Shown here: positions 55,779 to 64,000 of the stretch, in pieces
Layout of the letters: each line of letters starts with the position of its first letter
Numbering within the stretch: position 1 is the stretch's first letter
From: Corynebacterium urogenitale
GTDB taxonomy: Bacteria > Actinomycetota > Actinomycetes > Mycobacteriales > Mycobacteriaceae
DNA: 64,000 bases
Direction: 5' to 3'
NCBI RefSeq assembly: GCF_009026825.1
Contig: NZ_CP045032.1
Coordinates: forward strand, 1,364,001 to 1,428,000
Made by a program: the position numbers and the translations under genes
Notes under the pieces: generated by a model
Told to the model about the DNA's origin: nothing
The model's database searches: none
Seen by the model: the letters and a program-made list of their open reading frames with translations, nothing else

Positions 55779-56567
55779 TCAGGAACCCTGACTAGCGCCG
55801 GCACCAGGCTCGCGGTGCGAGGCGGACGAGGAATCGGCATTGAGTGCGTTCACCATCGCCTTCGCCGCAGCATGCTCGGCTTCCTTCTTATTCTTGCCCG
55901 TGCCCATTGCACGATAGCGCTCCCCAACACGGAGCACAGCCTCGAATGTCGGCGCGTGTGCAGGCCCGGTTTCCTCAGAGGTATAGGCCGGCTGCTCGGC
56001 AATTTTCAGCTCAGACAACTTCTGCAGCAGGACGGTCTTCCAGTCCATCGTCAGGCCGACCGAAGGCGCATTCGTGATGCGAGTGGCGAAGATTCGCAGG
56101 ACGGTCTCCCGCGCACTGGCAAAACCGTGCTCGAGGTAAATGGCACCAAGGATGGCCTCGACGGTATCTGCGAGGATCGAGTGCTTATCATCGCCACCCG
56201 TACGCATTTCACCCCGGCCGAGCAAGATATACGGCCCCATTCCCAGCTCGCGGGCAACCTCGGCGAGGGCATACATGTTGACCACGCCGGCGCGCATCTT
56301 CGAAATATCGGACTCGGAGCGCTCAGGGAACTCGCGGTAGAGCTGCTCAGCGACGGAAAGTCCTAGGACGGCATCGCCCAGGAACTCCAGCCGTTCATTA
56401 TTCGGGAGGTTTCCATTCTCATTGGAAAAGGAGCGGTGAGTCAGGGCCAGACGGAGGATGTCATCGGACAGCTCCACGCCCCATGCTTCGAGTAGAGGGG
56501 CGTGGTCACTGCGGCCGTATGCTGCGTTAAGAGCTGCTTCGCCAGTTAAACGACGCTTACGTGCCAC
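55779..56567 (-). CDS. rnc: Ribonuclease III
   Basis: RNase III cleaves double-stranded RNA in rRNA processing. The 262-residue protein has the signature NNERLEFLGDAVLGLSVAEQL, the second acidic site in DTVEAILGAIYLEHG, and a C-terminal double-stranded-RNA-binding domain (TFEAVLRVGERYRAMGTGKNKKEAEHAAAKAM). Translation starts at GTG 56567, five bases after the DUF177 gene. It is part of sepIVA-DUF177-rnc-mutM, the common actinobacterial order. The final 15 residues are Ser/Gly-rich. Confidence 0.96.
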   Translation of the reverse strand: MARKRRLTGEAALNAAYGRSDHAPLLEAWGVELSDDILRLALTHRSFSNENGNLPNNERLEFLGDAVLGLSVAEQLYREFPERSESDISKMRAGVVNMYALAEVARELGMGPYILLGRGEMRTGGDDKHSILADTVEAILGAIYLEHGFASARETVLRIFATRITNAPSVGLTMDWKTVLLQKLSELKIAEQPAYTSEETGPAHAPTFEAVLRVGERYRAMGTGKNKKEAEHAAAKAMVNALNADSSSASHREPGAGASQGS

Positions 56568-56572
56568 TGCTT

Positions 56573-57130
56573 CTACGCATCCTTTCCTTCGTCCGCGCCA
56601 CCGAGGTTCTTAAATTTCTCCAACCCCGCCCAGCGCGGATCGGGAGCATCATCGTCCTCCTGCTCCTCCGAAATTCCATCCGGGGAGGGGGTCACTTCTT
56701 CGCAATCGAGATCATAGTCGCTGCAGACCGGGGAGAATGGAGCATTGAGTCCAGCCTCGTCAAGGACGGTTTGGGTGATATCCACCGCGTCATCAACAAC
56801 CAGTGGAGGCTCGTCGGCATCATCATCAACGTCATCCCCCTGAATAAAGTCAGGGCTCGTGCCGAAGACTTCACTGATGGAAACGCTCAGCTCGGGGGTC
56901 AGGGAGCGAAGGCAGCGGGCACACGTGCCGCTGGCTTCACCCGAGATCGTGGCGTTGACCATGAACGCCTCCCCCAAGTTATTCACAGTGGCGTCGATAG
57001 CCACGGTGGTTCCTTCCTCAACAGCAATCATCTGGCCACCCCAGCGCACTGGCGACGGGCCGGAGGTGACGATGTGTTCAAGGGAACCGTTCGGGATTTC
57101 CCCGACGTGAATGACAAAAGGGTTACTCAT
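56573..57130 (-). CDS. DUF177/YceD family protein
   Basis: The 185-residue protein belongs to the YceD family, associated with 23S rRNA and usually encoded upstream of rpmF or rnc. It shows NPFVIHVGEI at the start, the CARCL pair around residue 70, and the C-terminal CSDYDLDCEE pair, which together may bind a metal. The last 40 residues are acidic and Asp/Glu-rich. rpmF does not follow here; rnc does, as in mycobacteria. Confidence 0.85.
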   Translation of the reverse strand: MSNPFVIHVGEIPNGSLEHIVTSGPSPVRWGGQMIAVEEGTTVAIDATVNNLGEAFMVNATISGEASGTCARCLRSLTPELSVSISEVFGTSPDFIQGDDVDDDADEPPLVVDDAVDITQTVLDEAGLNAPFSPVCSDYDLDCEEVTPSPDGISEEQEDDDAPDPRWAGLEKFKNLGGADEGKDA

Positions 57131-57154
57131 ACCCTATTTTCTACCCGCTGTTGC

Positions 57155-57889
57155 TTAGGAACGGTAGCCAGGCTGGCCGCCCTGATCAGTTGGCCGGTAA
57201 CCGGAGGCGCCTGCGCCCTTGCGCAGCGCCGCACGGTCACGATTGACGGTGCGCAGGGTATCGGTGAGGGAGTTTTCGAATTCTGCGAGGGTGGAATCCA
57301 CGTAACGATCGCATTCGGTGCGCAGGCGATCGGAATCGGCATGGGCAGATTCGACGATGCGCTTGGCTTCCGCCTCGGCGTTACGCACAACCTCGGATTC
57401 GGACACCAAGCGCTGCTGTTCGGCCATGCCCTCGTCCACGGATCGCTGGTAGGACTCATTACCGGCGCTCACGAGGCGCTCTGCCTCGGCAGCCGCACGA
57501 CCGGTGACCTGGTCGTACTCGCGACGCGCGTCGGAGACAAGACGATCCGCCTCAGCTTCCGCGTGGCTCACGGTGGACGCCGCACGCTCCTCGGCGTCTC
57601 GCAGCATCTCATCAGCCCTCGCCTGAGCGTCGGCGAGGATGGAGTCGCTCTCGTTTTCCGCGTCTCGGATCATGTCGTTTGACTGCTCCTGGGCGTCGTC
57701 GATAATCCGTTCACGATGATCCAGGACGTCTTGCGCGTCATCCATTTCAATGGGAATCGCATTGCGCATTTCATCGAGGATATCGAGCACCTCACGGCGA
57801 GGCACCATGCAATTGGCAGTCATCGGAACGCCGTATGCCTGCTCCACCATCTGCTGAAGATCGTCCATGCCCTGGAAAGTCTTGTACAT
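57155..57889 (-). CDS. sepIVA: DivIVA-like coiled-coil septation protein SepIVA
   Basis: SepIVA is an essential septation and cell-wall regulator in mycobacteria (Rv2927c). The 244-residue protein opens with a DivIVA-like segment (MYKTFQGMDDLQQMVEQAYGVPMTANCMVPRREVLDILDEM). It continues as an Ala/Glu/Arg/Asp-rich coiled coil with regularly spaced DA/EA repeats to about residue 215, then a short basic tail. The listed ATG is preferred; an upstream GTG adds two residues. Its place directly upstream of DUF177-rnc-mutM equals the mycobacterial order. Confidence 0.85.
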   Translation of the reverse strand: MYKTFQGMDDLQQMVEQAYGVPMTANCMVPRREVLDILDEMRNAIPIEMDDAQDVLDHRERIIDDAQEQSNDMIRDAENESDSILADAQARADEMLRDAEERAASTVSHAEAEADRLVSDARREYDQVTGRAAAEAERLVSAGNESYQRSVDEGMAEQQRLVSESEVVRNAEAEAKRIVESAHADSDRLRTECDRYVDSTLAEFENSLTDTLRTVNRDRAALRKGAGASGYRPTDQGGQPGYRS

Positions 57890-58018
57890 ACCCACAACTA
57901 TGGCACCGCGAGCAAGACATGTGGCCGAAGGACACGCCTGTTAATGAAGGTTGCCAAAGAATCCAAAGTGAACAAGGTGACCTTTGTTATTGATGTGAAT
58001 GATGTTGCGTCAAGTTCA

Positions 58019-58504
58019 TCATTCCGCGAACTTTGCCTCAACAGCCTTCACCACCGGCTCCGGTAACAGCCCGCGGACATCTCCTCCGTACTTCGCAACC
58101 TCCTTACACAAGGTAGAGGACACATACCCATACTCCGGGCTCGTCAGCAGAAAGTACGTCTCAGCACCAGACAGGCGTTGATTCATCTGCGCCATCGGCA
58201 GCTCATACTCGTAATCCAGCGAGGAGCGCAGCCCTTTAACCATGGCAGTGATGTTGTGTTCCGTCAGGTAGTCCACCAGCAGGCGGTTCCACGTGTCCAC
58301 CTTGATGTTTTGCGGCGGCTCGGGCAGCGCAGCGAGCGACTGTTCAATGAGCTCCACACGCTCCTCGGCGGAGAACAACCCCTTCTTATTCGGGTTATAA
58401 GTCACGAGGATCGTCACCTCGTCCCAGTGCGAAGCAGCACGCGTGAACACGTCGAGGTGACCGAGGGTCACCGGGTCAAAGGATCCTGGGCAAACAACAT
58501 GCAT
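58019..58504 (-). CDS. coaD: Phosphopantetheine adenylyltransferase
   Basis: CoaD transfers AMP from ATP to 4'-phosphopantetheine, the penultimate step of coenzyme A synthesis. The 161-residue protein begins MHVVCPGSFDPVTLGHLDV with the T/HxGH nucleotide site and contains YGYVSSTLCKEVAKYGGDV. The frame is open to 58609, but the extra sequence overlaps rsmD and is not conserved. It starts 10 bp after the rsmD stop codon. Confidence 0.96.
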   Translation of the reverse strand: MHVVCPGSFDPVTLGHLDVFTRAASHWDEVTILVTYNPNKKGLFSAEERVELIEQSLAALPEPPQNIKVDTWNRLLVDYLTEHNITAMVKGLRSSLDYEYELPMAQMNQRLSGAETYFLLTSPEYGYVSSTLCKEVAKYGGDVRGLLPEPVVKAVEAKFAE

Positions 58505-58514
58505 GTCGACCAGT

Positions 58515-59078
58515 CTAACCGCGCCAGATCGCCATATCGAAGCGTGCGATGCCATAGGTTCGCTTCTTGAGTTTCTGCCCTGTCGGCTCGAAGCCCGCCG
58601 GCCAGTCAATCTCCGGGGAATCAGAATGCCGCTCTACCACCACCACCGCGTCGTCAGCCAAAAGGGGAATCAGAGCCTGGAGCAGTTCCGCAACCGCATC
58701 GTCAGCCAGCTCATACGGAGGATCGGCGAGCACCATCGTGTAATGCCCCCGCTGAGCTCCGGCAATGAAGGTCGATGCTTTCGCCTCCACCACCCGGACG
58801 TTCGGATGCCCCACCACCGCGGCATTCGCAGTGATGATCTCCGCAGCCTTGTGATTATTGTCCACGAGGGTGACTTCCGCCGCTCCTCGCGATGCAGCCT
58901 CCAGGCCGAGCGCTCCCGAACCGGCAAATAGATCCAGCACCCGCTCCCCCTCGAAACCGAAGCGGACCTGTAAGGAGGAAAACAGCCCTTCGCGTGCACG
59001 GTCGCTAGTGGGCCGTGTTCCTTCCGGAGGTACTTTGATGTTTCGGCCGCGTGCATTACCGGCGATGATTCGTGTCAT
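58515..59078 (-). CDS. rsmD: 16S rRNA (guanine966-N2)-methyltransferase RsmD
   Basis: RsmD methylates G966 of 16S rRNA. The 187-residue protein begins MTRIIAGNARGRNIKVPPEGTRPTSDRAREGLFSSL. It has the SAM-binding RVLDLFAGSGALGLEAASRGA and the catalytic VLADPPYEL. Length is normal. It lies between recG and coaD, as in many actinobacteria, with a small biotinyl-domain gene upstream. Confidence 0.95.
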   Translation of the reverse strand: MTRIIAGNARGRNIKVPPEGTRPTSDRAREGLFSSLQVRFGFEGERVLDLFAGSGALGLEAASRGAAEVTLVDNNHKAAEIITANAAVVGHPNVRVVEAKASTFIAGAQRGHYTMVLADPPYELADDAVAELLQALIPLLADDAVVVVERHSDSPEIDWPAGFEPTGQKLKKRTYGIARFDMAIWRG

Positions 59079-59156
59079 CCTGCGTGTCGTCTCCTGTGCG
59101 TGCTCGTCTTTTCCTTGCCCGACGCCAGCATGTCACCGAGCGCAGACAGCCCTAGG

Positions 59157-59369
59157 TTACTGCTCGACAATCTCCATGAGCACATCGCCGCCAGCGATAT
59201 CTACGAAGTCTCCGTGAATGCTGCGGCGGATGATTCCGGGGCCAGGAGCCACGACGGGCGCTTCCAGTTTCACGGCTTCCACCACCGCGAGGACGTCCCC
59301 CACCTCGACGGAATCACCGTCGGCCACAGCGAAGCGAGCGATGCCCGCAAAAGGCGCATGAATCTTCAT
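59157..59369 (-). CDS. Stand-alone biotinyl/lipoyl-domain protein (70 aa)
   Basis: This is a complete single biotin-carrier domain of 70 residues (MKIHAPFAGIARFAVADGDSVEVGDVLAVVEAVKLEAPVVAPGPG...). The modification site reads EAVKLE, so Met-Lys-Met of classic biotin carriers is changed on both sides of the lysine. The lysine itself is kept and could still be biotinylated. It resembles the tiny biotinylated proteins of actinobacteria such as TB7.3. In M. tuberculosis a pyruvate carboxylase gene sits at this place, so this may be a carrier without its carboxylase, which is not in the window. Confidence 0.8.
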   Translation of the reverse strand: MKIHAPFAGIARFAVADGDSVEVGDVLAVVEAVKLEAPVVAPGPGIIRRSIHGDFVDIAGGDVLMEIVEQ

Positions 59370-59415
59370 AGTTCCTTAGCCTACCGAGAAGCACGGCCCG
59401 CTCAGAAAAGCCACA

Positions 59416-61587
59416 CTAACTGCGCTCGATGTAATCCTGTTCTTCGATTTTCAGGTTCGCCACAAGTGAGCGAGCCAGTTGTTCGTCGTATTCCACGAGC
59501 TCCATGGCGTAGCGGCGAGCTTCAATAATGATGTCCTCGTCCTCCACCAAATCCAGCAGATTGGTTCTTCTGGTGGCAGCACCCGACTGTGACTGCCCGA
59601 GGATGTCGCCTTCGGTTCGCTGCTGCAGATCGAGCTCCGCCAGCGCGAAGCCATCGTGTGTCTCCGCTACGGCAAGAAGGCGGCGATAGCTATCGGACGC
59701 GATGTCTGCCGTGGTGTAGAGCAAACACACGGCGTCGGCGCTGCCACGCCCCACCCGGCCTCGCAGCTGATGCAGCTGTGAAACGCCGAAGTTCTCCGCA
59801 TCGAGGATCAGCATCATCGTCGCATTCGGCACGTCTACGCCGACCTCTATAACGGTCGTGGCGACGAGGGCATCGACATCCCCTCGGGCGAAGGCCGTCA
59901 TCACCTGGTCCTTCTCCTCGGTTGGCAAGCGACCGTGCAACATGGCGACCCGCGCCTCGGGTAAGTGCCGAGTTGCGATTCGCTGCGCCCAGGCCTCCAC
60001 TCCGTCCTCACCCTCAATCCGAGGAGCGACGATGAAGACTTGCCGACCTGCGCGAATCTCCTCGTCCATTCGCTGCCACATGCGCTCCACCCACCGCGGC
60101 TTCCAGTTCGGCACCACGCTCGTTTGCACCGTGCCACGGCCGCGGGGAAAACCCGACAAGCGAACAGATGTCAGGTCACCGAACATCGTCATCGCGACGG
60201 TTCGCGGGATCGGGGTGGCGGTCATCACCAGCATGTGCGGTGTCCGATCCACAGGAGCGCTTTCCCGCAGCTTGTCCCTCTGACGTACACCGAAGCGGTG
60301 CTGCTCATCCACCACGACAAGCCCAAGATCGTTGAACTCCACGGAATCCTGGATCAGTGCATGGGTGCCCACCACGATGTTCGCCTGCCCGGAAATGATG
60401 TTGAGCAGATTTACTTTCTTCTCCGCGACTTTCTGCGACCCTGTTAGTAGGGTGACTCCCACCATCGTGCCCTCCAGCATGTGGGTAAGGGTGCGGGCAT
60501 GCTGCATGGCGAGCACTTCCGTCGGCGCGATGAACGCACACTGATAGCCAGCATCCACTGCTTGCAGCATGGCCAGGAGTGCGACAACTGTTTTGCCGCT
60601 GCCCACATCGCCCTGCAGCATGAGGGAGGCTGGGTCCTCACTAGCCAAGGCAGGCCGTATCACGTCGAGCGCCGCCCGCTGCCCCTCGCTCAAGGCGAAG
60701 GGCAGGTTATTCTCCACATCCGACGCCACCCCGTCCTCACGCGGAAGCATCGCACGAGAGGTCCGCTTTTCCGCATCCGCACGACGAAGAGCCATCACTA
60801 CTTGCAGCTCGAGGGCTTCATTGAATTTCAGACGGTGTCGCGCGGCGAAGGGCCCTTCAGGGGGCGGCTGGTGAATCTGCTGCAGCGCCTCGGAAAAGCC
60901 GATGAGGGGTTCACCTTCATCGTCGACTGGCCACGCAGGAGCGCCGTGCATCTGAGACGGCGAGGGCAATACCTCCGTGGGGTGCCCCATGCCAGAGACG
61001 ACCTTGTCCATGACCCCGATGAGCTCGGCGGTCGAGGTCCCCGGACGGCGGGGATAACTGGGAAGCCACGGTTTACTCAACAGCTCCTGTGCGGCCTGAC
61101 CATTCCCTGCCACGTCCACGATGGTTTTGAGAGGCCCGAAGGCACCGAACTCGGCTTTCTCTCCGGGATAGACGGTCACGTAGCTGGGGTTTTTTAACTG
61201 CCATCGATCGCGGTACCGACCCAGCTTGCCGTACAGCAGGACGATCGTGCCCTCGGTCAGGCACGCGCGATGCAGGCGGGGGTTACCAAAGAGAGCGGAT
61301 TCCATGGTCACCGTCCCATCGGTGAACGTGAAAGAAAAGATGGTGCGTGGGCCACGGGAGGAGCGGTTCTCCCGTTCCTGAACTCGGAGGATTTCCGCCA
61401 CGCAGGTGTACATCTCCCCTTCCTCGAGGATGTCGAGTGCCTGGGCGCTGCCTGCGCGCACATACTTGGTGGGGAAATTCAAGACTGCGTCGGAAATTGT
61501 CTTCAGCCCAGGTTTGTCAGCGAGTTTACGAGCTCGGTCGGGCGCGACAAACAATGAAAGTGGCCTGGAATCCTCCCACCCCAGCAT
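59416..61587 (-). CDS. recG: ATP-dependent DNA helicase RecG
   Basis: RecG reverses stalled replication forks and branch-migrates Holliday junctions. The 723-residue protein has the N-terminal wedge/OB domain (TFSFTDGTVTMESALFGNPRLHRA-type sequence), Walker A QGDVGSGKTVVALL, the DEQHRFGVRQR helicase box, TATPIPRTVAM and the C-terminal QLHQLRGRVGRG motif VI. The open frame continues to 61677 inside the upstream gene, but the ATG at 61587, directly after that gene's stop, is the likely start. It lies downstream of the DAK2 protein and upstream of the biotinyl-domain gene. Confidence 0.95.
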   Translation of the reverse strand: MLGWEDSRPLSLFVAPDRARKLADKPGLKTISDAVLNFPTKYVRAGSAQALDILEEGEMYTCVAEILRVQERENRSSRGPRTIFSFTFTDGTVTMESALFGNPRLHRACLTEGTIVLLYGKLGRYRDRWQLKNPSYVTVYPGEKAEFGAFGPLKTIVDVAGNGQAAQELLSKPWLPSYPRRPGTSTAELIGVMDKVVSGMGHPTEVLPSPSQMHGAPAWPVDDEGEPLIGFSEALQQIHQPPPEGPFAARHRLKFNEALELQVVMALRRADAEKRTSRAMLPREDGVASDVENNLPFALSEGQRAALDVIRPALASEDPASLMLQGDVGSGKTVVALLAMLQAVDAGYQCAFIAPTEVLAMQHARTLTHMLEGTMVGVTLLTGSQKVAEKKVNLLNIISGQANIVVGTHALIQDSVEFNDLGLVVVDEQHRFGVRQRDKLRESAPVDRTPHMLVMTATPIPRTVAMTMFGDLTSVRLSGFPRGRGTVQTSVVPNWKPRWVERMWQRMDEEIRAGRQVFIVAPRIEGEDGVEAWAQRIATRHLPEARVAMLHGRLPTEEKDQVMTAFARGDVDALVATTVIEVGVDVPNATMMLILDAENFGVSQLHQLRGRVGRGSADAVCLLYTTADIASDSYRRLLAVAETHDGFALAELDLQQRTEGDILGQSQSGAATRRTNLLDLVEDEDIIIEARRYAMELVEYDEQLARSLVANLKIEEQDYIERS

Positions 61588-61589
61588 TG

Positions 61590-63074
61590 TTACTCGACTC
61601 CGATCTCCACGGCAGGCCCCATGCCATCGGCGCGGTAGTCGTGAAACTCCACGTCGGCATGCTCCGCGGAAATCCATGCTCGTACACGCTGAATATCAGC
61701 CTCCGTGACCTCCGGCGCCGACCACAGCACTGTGACGAGTTCTCCCCCGTCCTGCAATAGGGACTGCAGTTCCGGAATCATTTTTTCCGCCGTGGTCTCC
61801 ACGCAGCGTTGGGCGGAAACGGCATCCGCCATTTCCTCGAGATCATCTTCGAAGTCATTGCTGGGGTCATGGACAGCCAAGGCAGCGAGACCTCCGACGA
61901 GCGAGCGTGTCTCTATCGCAGCAATGTGGTGACCGCGATCCAACAATCCGGCTGCACGGCGGCCATTAGTCAAAACGGTGACCGGCCCTGCCCCAAACAT
62001 GGCGAGGGTGTCGTCGATATCCCGCGCATCCATGGTGTCGAGGTCGAGGGCGATCGCCCCGGCTCCTTCGAACACCTTCGCCGCACCTCCGGAAGGCGTC
62101 AGAGCAATGATTGGCGCCTGCGTGAGCTCGGTATCGGGAAGAACTTCCAGGCGCAAATCAAACACTCGGGCCAAACCGAATGCCTTCTCAATCACAGCGC
62201 CAGCACGGCGCGTATGCACATGAACTTTCGCCAGAGACTCACCTGCCTGGGCAATGACTACGCTATTACCAGCGTTGTCCAGGTAATCCCTCAACTCATC
62301 CAAGGCCTCTGGCTGATCGGAGTAGTCGAACATAAACATGATCTCGAGTTCATGGTTCGCTCCCACCACGTCAGCATGAGGAGCAGCTGCAGCTTGCGGA
62401 GTAGCGTTGGTGGACTCCTCGCTGATTGCGCTGCTGTGAACCTCCTCCGGCTTCCGCACAGCGGTATCACCCGCGTGTTTCAACGTATCTTGCAGTGCCT
62501 GCAGAATCACAACAAAACCACGGCCTCCCGCATCCACGACTCCGGCCTTGGCCAGCGCATCCAGTTGGTGAGGTGTGTATTCAAGCGCCTTTTCTGCGGA
62601 AGCCAAGGCATGGGATACAACATCGGAAAGGGACTCTTTCCCAGCCTGTGCCCCCTCCGCCGCTGCGCGGAGGACTGTGAGGATCGTCCCTTCGACGGGG
62701 TCCGCAATCGACGTTTTCACGAATTCCACGGACTGCTGCAGCATTCTGGCCACAGCCTTGCCGTCCACTGGCCCGCGAGAAGCCGTATCGGCCAACGCGC
62801 GAAGCACCTGCGACAACACCATCCCTGAATTCCCACGGGCTCCTCGCACGGCACCGCTGGCTAGCGCAGCCGTCACCGTGGAGGTATCAGTGCCATCAGA
62901 TGCTTCCGTGGAGGAGACTGCCTCCGACATTGTGTGGGCCATATTGGAGCCCGTATCGGAATCCGGTATGGGGAAGACGTTGAGGCTATTGATTTCAGCC
63001 TGGCGTTCGCGCAACCCTGCAGCCGCCCGGCGCGCCCATTGAGCGATGAGGGGGCCGTCGAGGTTTTCTTCCAT
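61590..63074 (-). CDS. DAK2-domain (DhaL/FakA-like) protein
   Basis: The 494-residue protein begins with a DAK2/DhaL kinase-like domain whose nucleotide/metal loop is seen in NVFPIPDSDTGSN (37-42 PDSDTG; the usual is PDGDTG) and RGNSGMVLSQVLRALAD. A C-terminal DegV-linker region like FakA/YloV follows. FakA-type proteins phosphorylate fatty acids bound to DegV-family partners (FakB). A FakB gene is not in the window, so the substrate is uncertain. It sits between ung and recG as in M. tuberculosis (Rv2974c); the rpmB gene often present here is absent. Confidence 0.85.
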   Translation of the reverse strand: MEENLDGPLIAQWARRAAAGLRERQAEINSLNVFPIPDSDTGSNMAHTMSEAVSSTEASDGTDTSTVTAALASGAVRGARGNSGMVLSQVLRALADTASRGPVDGKAVARMLQQSVEFVKTSIADPVEGTILTVLRAAAEGAQAGKESLSDVVSHALASAEKALEYTPHQLDALAKAGVVDAGGRGFVVILQALQDTLKHAGDTAVRKPEEVHSSAISEESTNATPQAAAAPHADVVGANHELEIMFMFDYSDQPEALDELRDYLDNAGNSVVIAQAGESLAKVHVHTRRAGAVIEKAFGLARVFDLRLEVLPDTELTQAPIIALTPSGGAAKVFEGAGAIALDLDTMDARDIDDTLAMFGAGPVTVLTNGRRAAGLLDRGHHIAAIETRSLVGGLAALAVHDPSNDFEDDLEEMADAVSAQRCVETTAEKMIPELQSLLQDGGELVTVLWSAPEVTEADIQRVRAWISAEHADVEFHDYRADGMGPAVEIGVE

Positions 63075-63084
63075 GCCGCCTAGC

Positions 63085-63885
63085 CTATCGGCTGAGGTCC
63101 CAATCGACAGGATCGGCTCCCCGGTCGACCAGAATCTGATTCACTCTACTGAATGGTTTGGAGCCGAAGAATCCTCTATAAGCACTCAAAGGCGAAGGGT
63201 GCGGGGACATCACACAGCGTTCCTTGCCAATAATTGGAGCCAACTGCTGTGCAGGCCGTCCCCAAAGGATCGCGGCAAACTGCGGATTCTCGGAAATCTG
63301 GCGAACCGCGGCCTCCGTGATCTGCTCCCATCCGCCATTGCGGTGACTTCCAGCTTGGCCAGCTCGGACCGTGAGAACCCGGTTGAGCAGCATCACGCCC
63401 TGGTCCAACCACGGGCTGAGGTCAGCACTCTGGGGCCGTGAAAGCCCTAAGTCTTGCTCGTATTCCGTGAAAATATTGACCAGAGATTTGGGATACGGAA
63501 CACCTTGTGGGAGTTCAGCCGAAAAGGATAAGCCGACTGCGTGCCCTGGCGTCGGATACGGGTCCTGCCCCACGATGAGCACGCGAACCTCGCTCGGAGG
63601 CACACGGAAGGCGCGGAGGATATTCTCCTGCGCCGGAAGGATCCGCTGCCCAGCTTCGGCCTCCGCCAATGCCTTGGCCAGTACGATGTGTACGTGTGGC
63701 AGCTCCCAATCCGGGTGAATCTGAGCCACGAGTTCCTCAGCGCGCCTCTTCACAGCCTCGCTGAACTGCTCCCCTGCCGTGCGCGGTGGCCGTTGCTGAC
63801 TTTGGCTATGTCGGACAGCAGGCTGGACAACGCGGCCTTGTTGAGCCGGACGGTGGTTCGGATTCTGCTCAGAACGAGAAACCAT
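63085..63885 (-). CDS. ung: Uracil-DNA glycosylase
   Basis: Ung removes uracil from DNA. The protein contains [20 protein letters not shown] (catalytic Asp108), [19 protein letters not shown] and the [20 protein letters not shown]-intercalation motif. I choose the ATG at 63885, because GGGAG lies eight bases upstream and the ATG overlaps the stop codon of the preceding gene (TGATG). The alternative start at 63900 adds five residues. The first ~40 residues are a Gln/Pro/Arg-rich, poorly conserved extension. Confidence 0.95.
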   Translation of the reverse strand: MVSRSEQNPNHRPAQQGRVVQPAVRHSQSQQRPPRTAGEQFSEAVKRRAEELVAQIHPDWELPHVHIVLAKALAEAEAGQRILPAQENILRAFRVPPSEVRVLIVGQDPYPTPGHAVGLSFSAELPQGVPYPKSLVNIFTEYEQDLGLSRPQSADLSPWLDQGVMLLNRVLTVRAGQAGSHRNGGWEQITEAAVRQISENPQFAAILWGRPAQQLAPIIGKERCVMSPHPSPLSAYRGFFGSKPFSRVNQILVDRGADPVDWDLSR

Positions 63886-64000
63886 CACAGAGACTCCCAT
63901 CCACTGGTATAGGTGGGGCGAACGCCATCGATCGTCACGAATGGAGCGTTCACATCTTCGTTATCGAGGGAACGCACCGTACCGATGGGTCGGTACGCGG
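63885..64000 (-). CDS. thiL: 3' end of probable thiamine-monophosphate kinase (cut by window)
   Basis: Only the last 38 codons are present, ending [11 protein letters not shown]. The frame is open to the window edge, and its TGA overlaps the ung start codon. The sequence YRPIGTVRS...FVTIDGV...GWESL fits the C-terminus of ThiL, which precedes ung in M. tuberculosis. With so little sequence the identification is tentative. Confidence 0.5.
   Translation of the reverse strand, partial: AYRPIGTVRSLDNEDVNAPFVTIDGVRPTYTSGWESL

Overview
The window reads as core chromosome of a Corynebacterium, at roughly 58-60% G+C. The evidence is gene order and gene types: the chrS/hrtBA heme module, the block ispG-rip1-dxr / rlmN / cdsA-frr-pyrH / tsf-rpsB / xerC-dprA-comM-yraN / rnhB-lepB-rplS, the ffh/amt/ftsY/smc/mutM/rnc/sepIVA/coaD/rsmD/recG/ung run (also recognisable in Mycobacterium), AT-rich leaderless-type promoters, and no mobile elements. 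The species cannot be fixed from sequence reading alone. No rRNA or tRNA gene, CRISPR array, prophage or insertion sequence was seen.

Region by region. 1-3.9 kb: a truncated ChrS-type histidine kinase diverges from the HrtB/HrtA heme exporter; an MFS permease follows. A 20-bp inverted repeat in the divergent gap is a good response-regulator site. 3.9-7.6 kb: the minus-strand operon dxr-rip1-ispG (isoprenoid MEP pathway plus an intramembrane protease). 7.7-14.3 kb: DUF2631 protein, rlmN, a LapA-like protein, then rpsB-tsf and pyrH-frr-cdsA (translation and phospholipid entry). 14.7-22 kb: a degenerate M23 peptidase, xerC-dprA-comM-yraN (recombination/competence), DUF2469, rnhB, lepB and rplS. 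22-31 kb: an apparent minus-strand operon betT - aldehyde dehydrogenase - unknown 142-aa protein - tex, with choline dehydrogenase divergent from betT. Together these make a choline-to-glycine-betaine osmoprotection cluster with no BetI repressor beside it. 30.8-34.5 kb: the ribosomal/tRNA-modification block rpsP-rimM-trmD, interrupted by gdhA. 34.7-41.5 kb: selO, ffh, an ammonium transporter and ftsY; the glnK and glnD genes found between amtB and ffh in C. glutamicum are absent here. 41.5-49.7 kb: an insertion between ftsY and smc holding a membrane-anchored esterase, an aminoacyl-phosphatidylglycerol synthase of LysX architecture whose lysyl-tRNA-synthetase part is degenerate, and an unrecognised 1197-residue protein. 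49.7-64 kb: smc, an alanine/glycine:Na+ symporter, mutM, rnc, DUF177, sepIVA, coaD, rsmD, a tiny biotinyl-domain protein, recG, a DAK2/FakA-like protein, ung and the end of a probable thiL.

The most interesting items are: (1) the ftsY-smc insertion, with a pseudo-synthetase LysX and a giant protein of unknown function; (2) a compact three-way-junction RNA candidate directly upstream of rpsB, which has no Shine-Dalgarno sequence; (3) an ammonium transporter locus lacking glnK/glnD, with two half-sites spaced like a GlnR box; (4) several near-perfect inverted or tandem repeats in the leaders of gdhA, rpsP and hrtB; (5) a TrmD with an internal disordered insertion. No complete new defence-type system was found.
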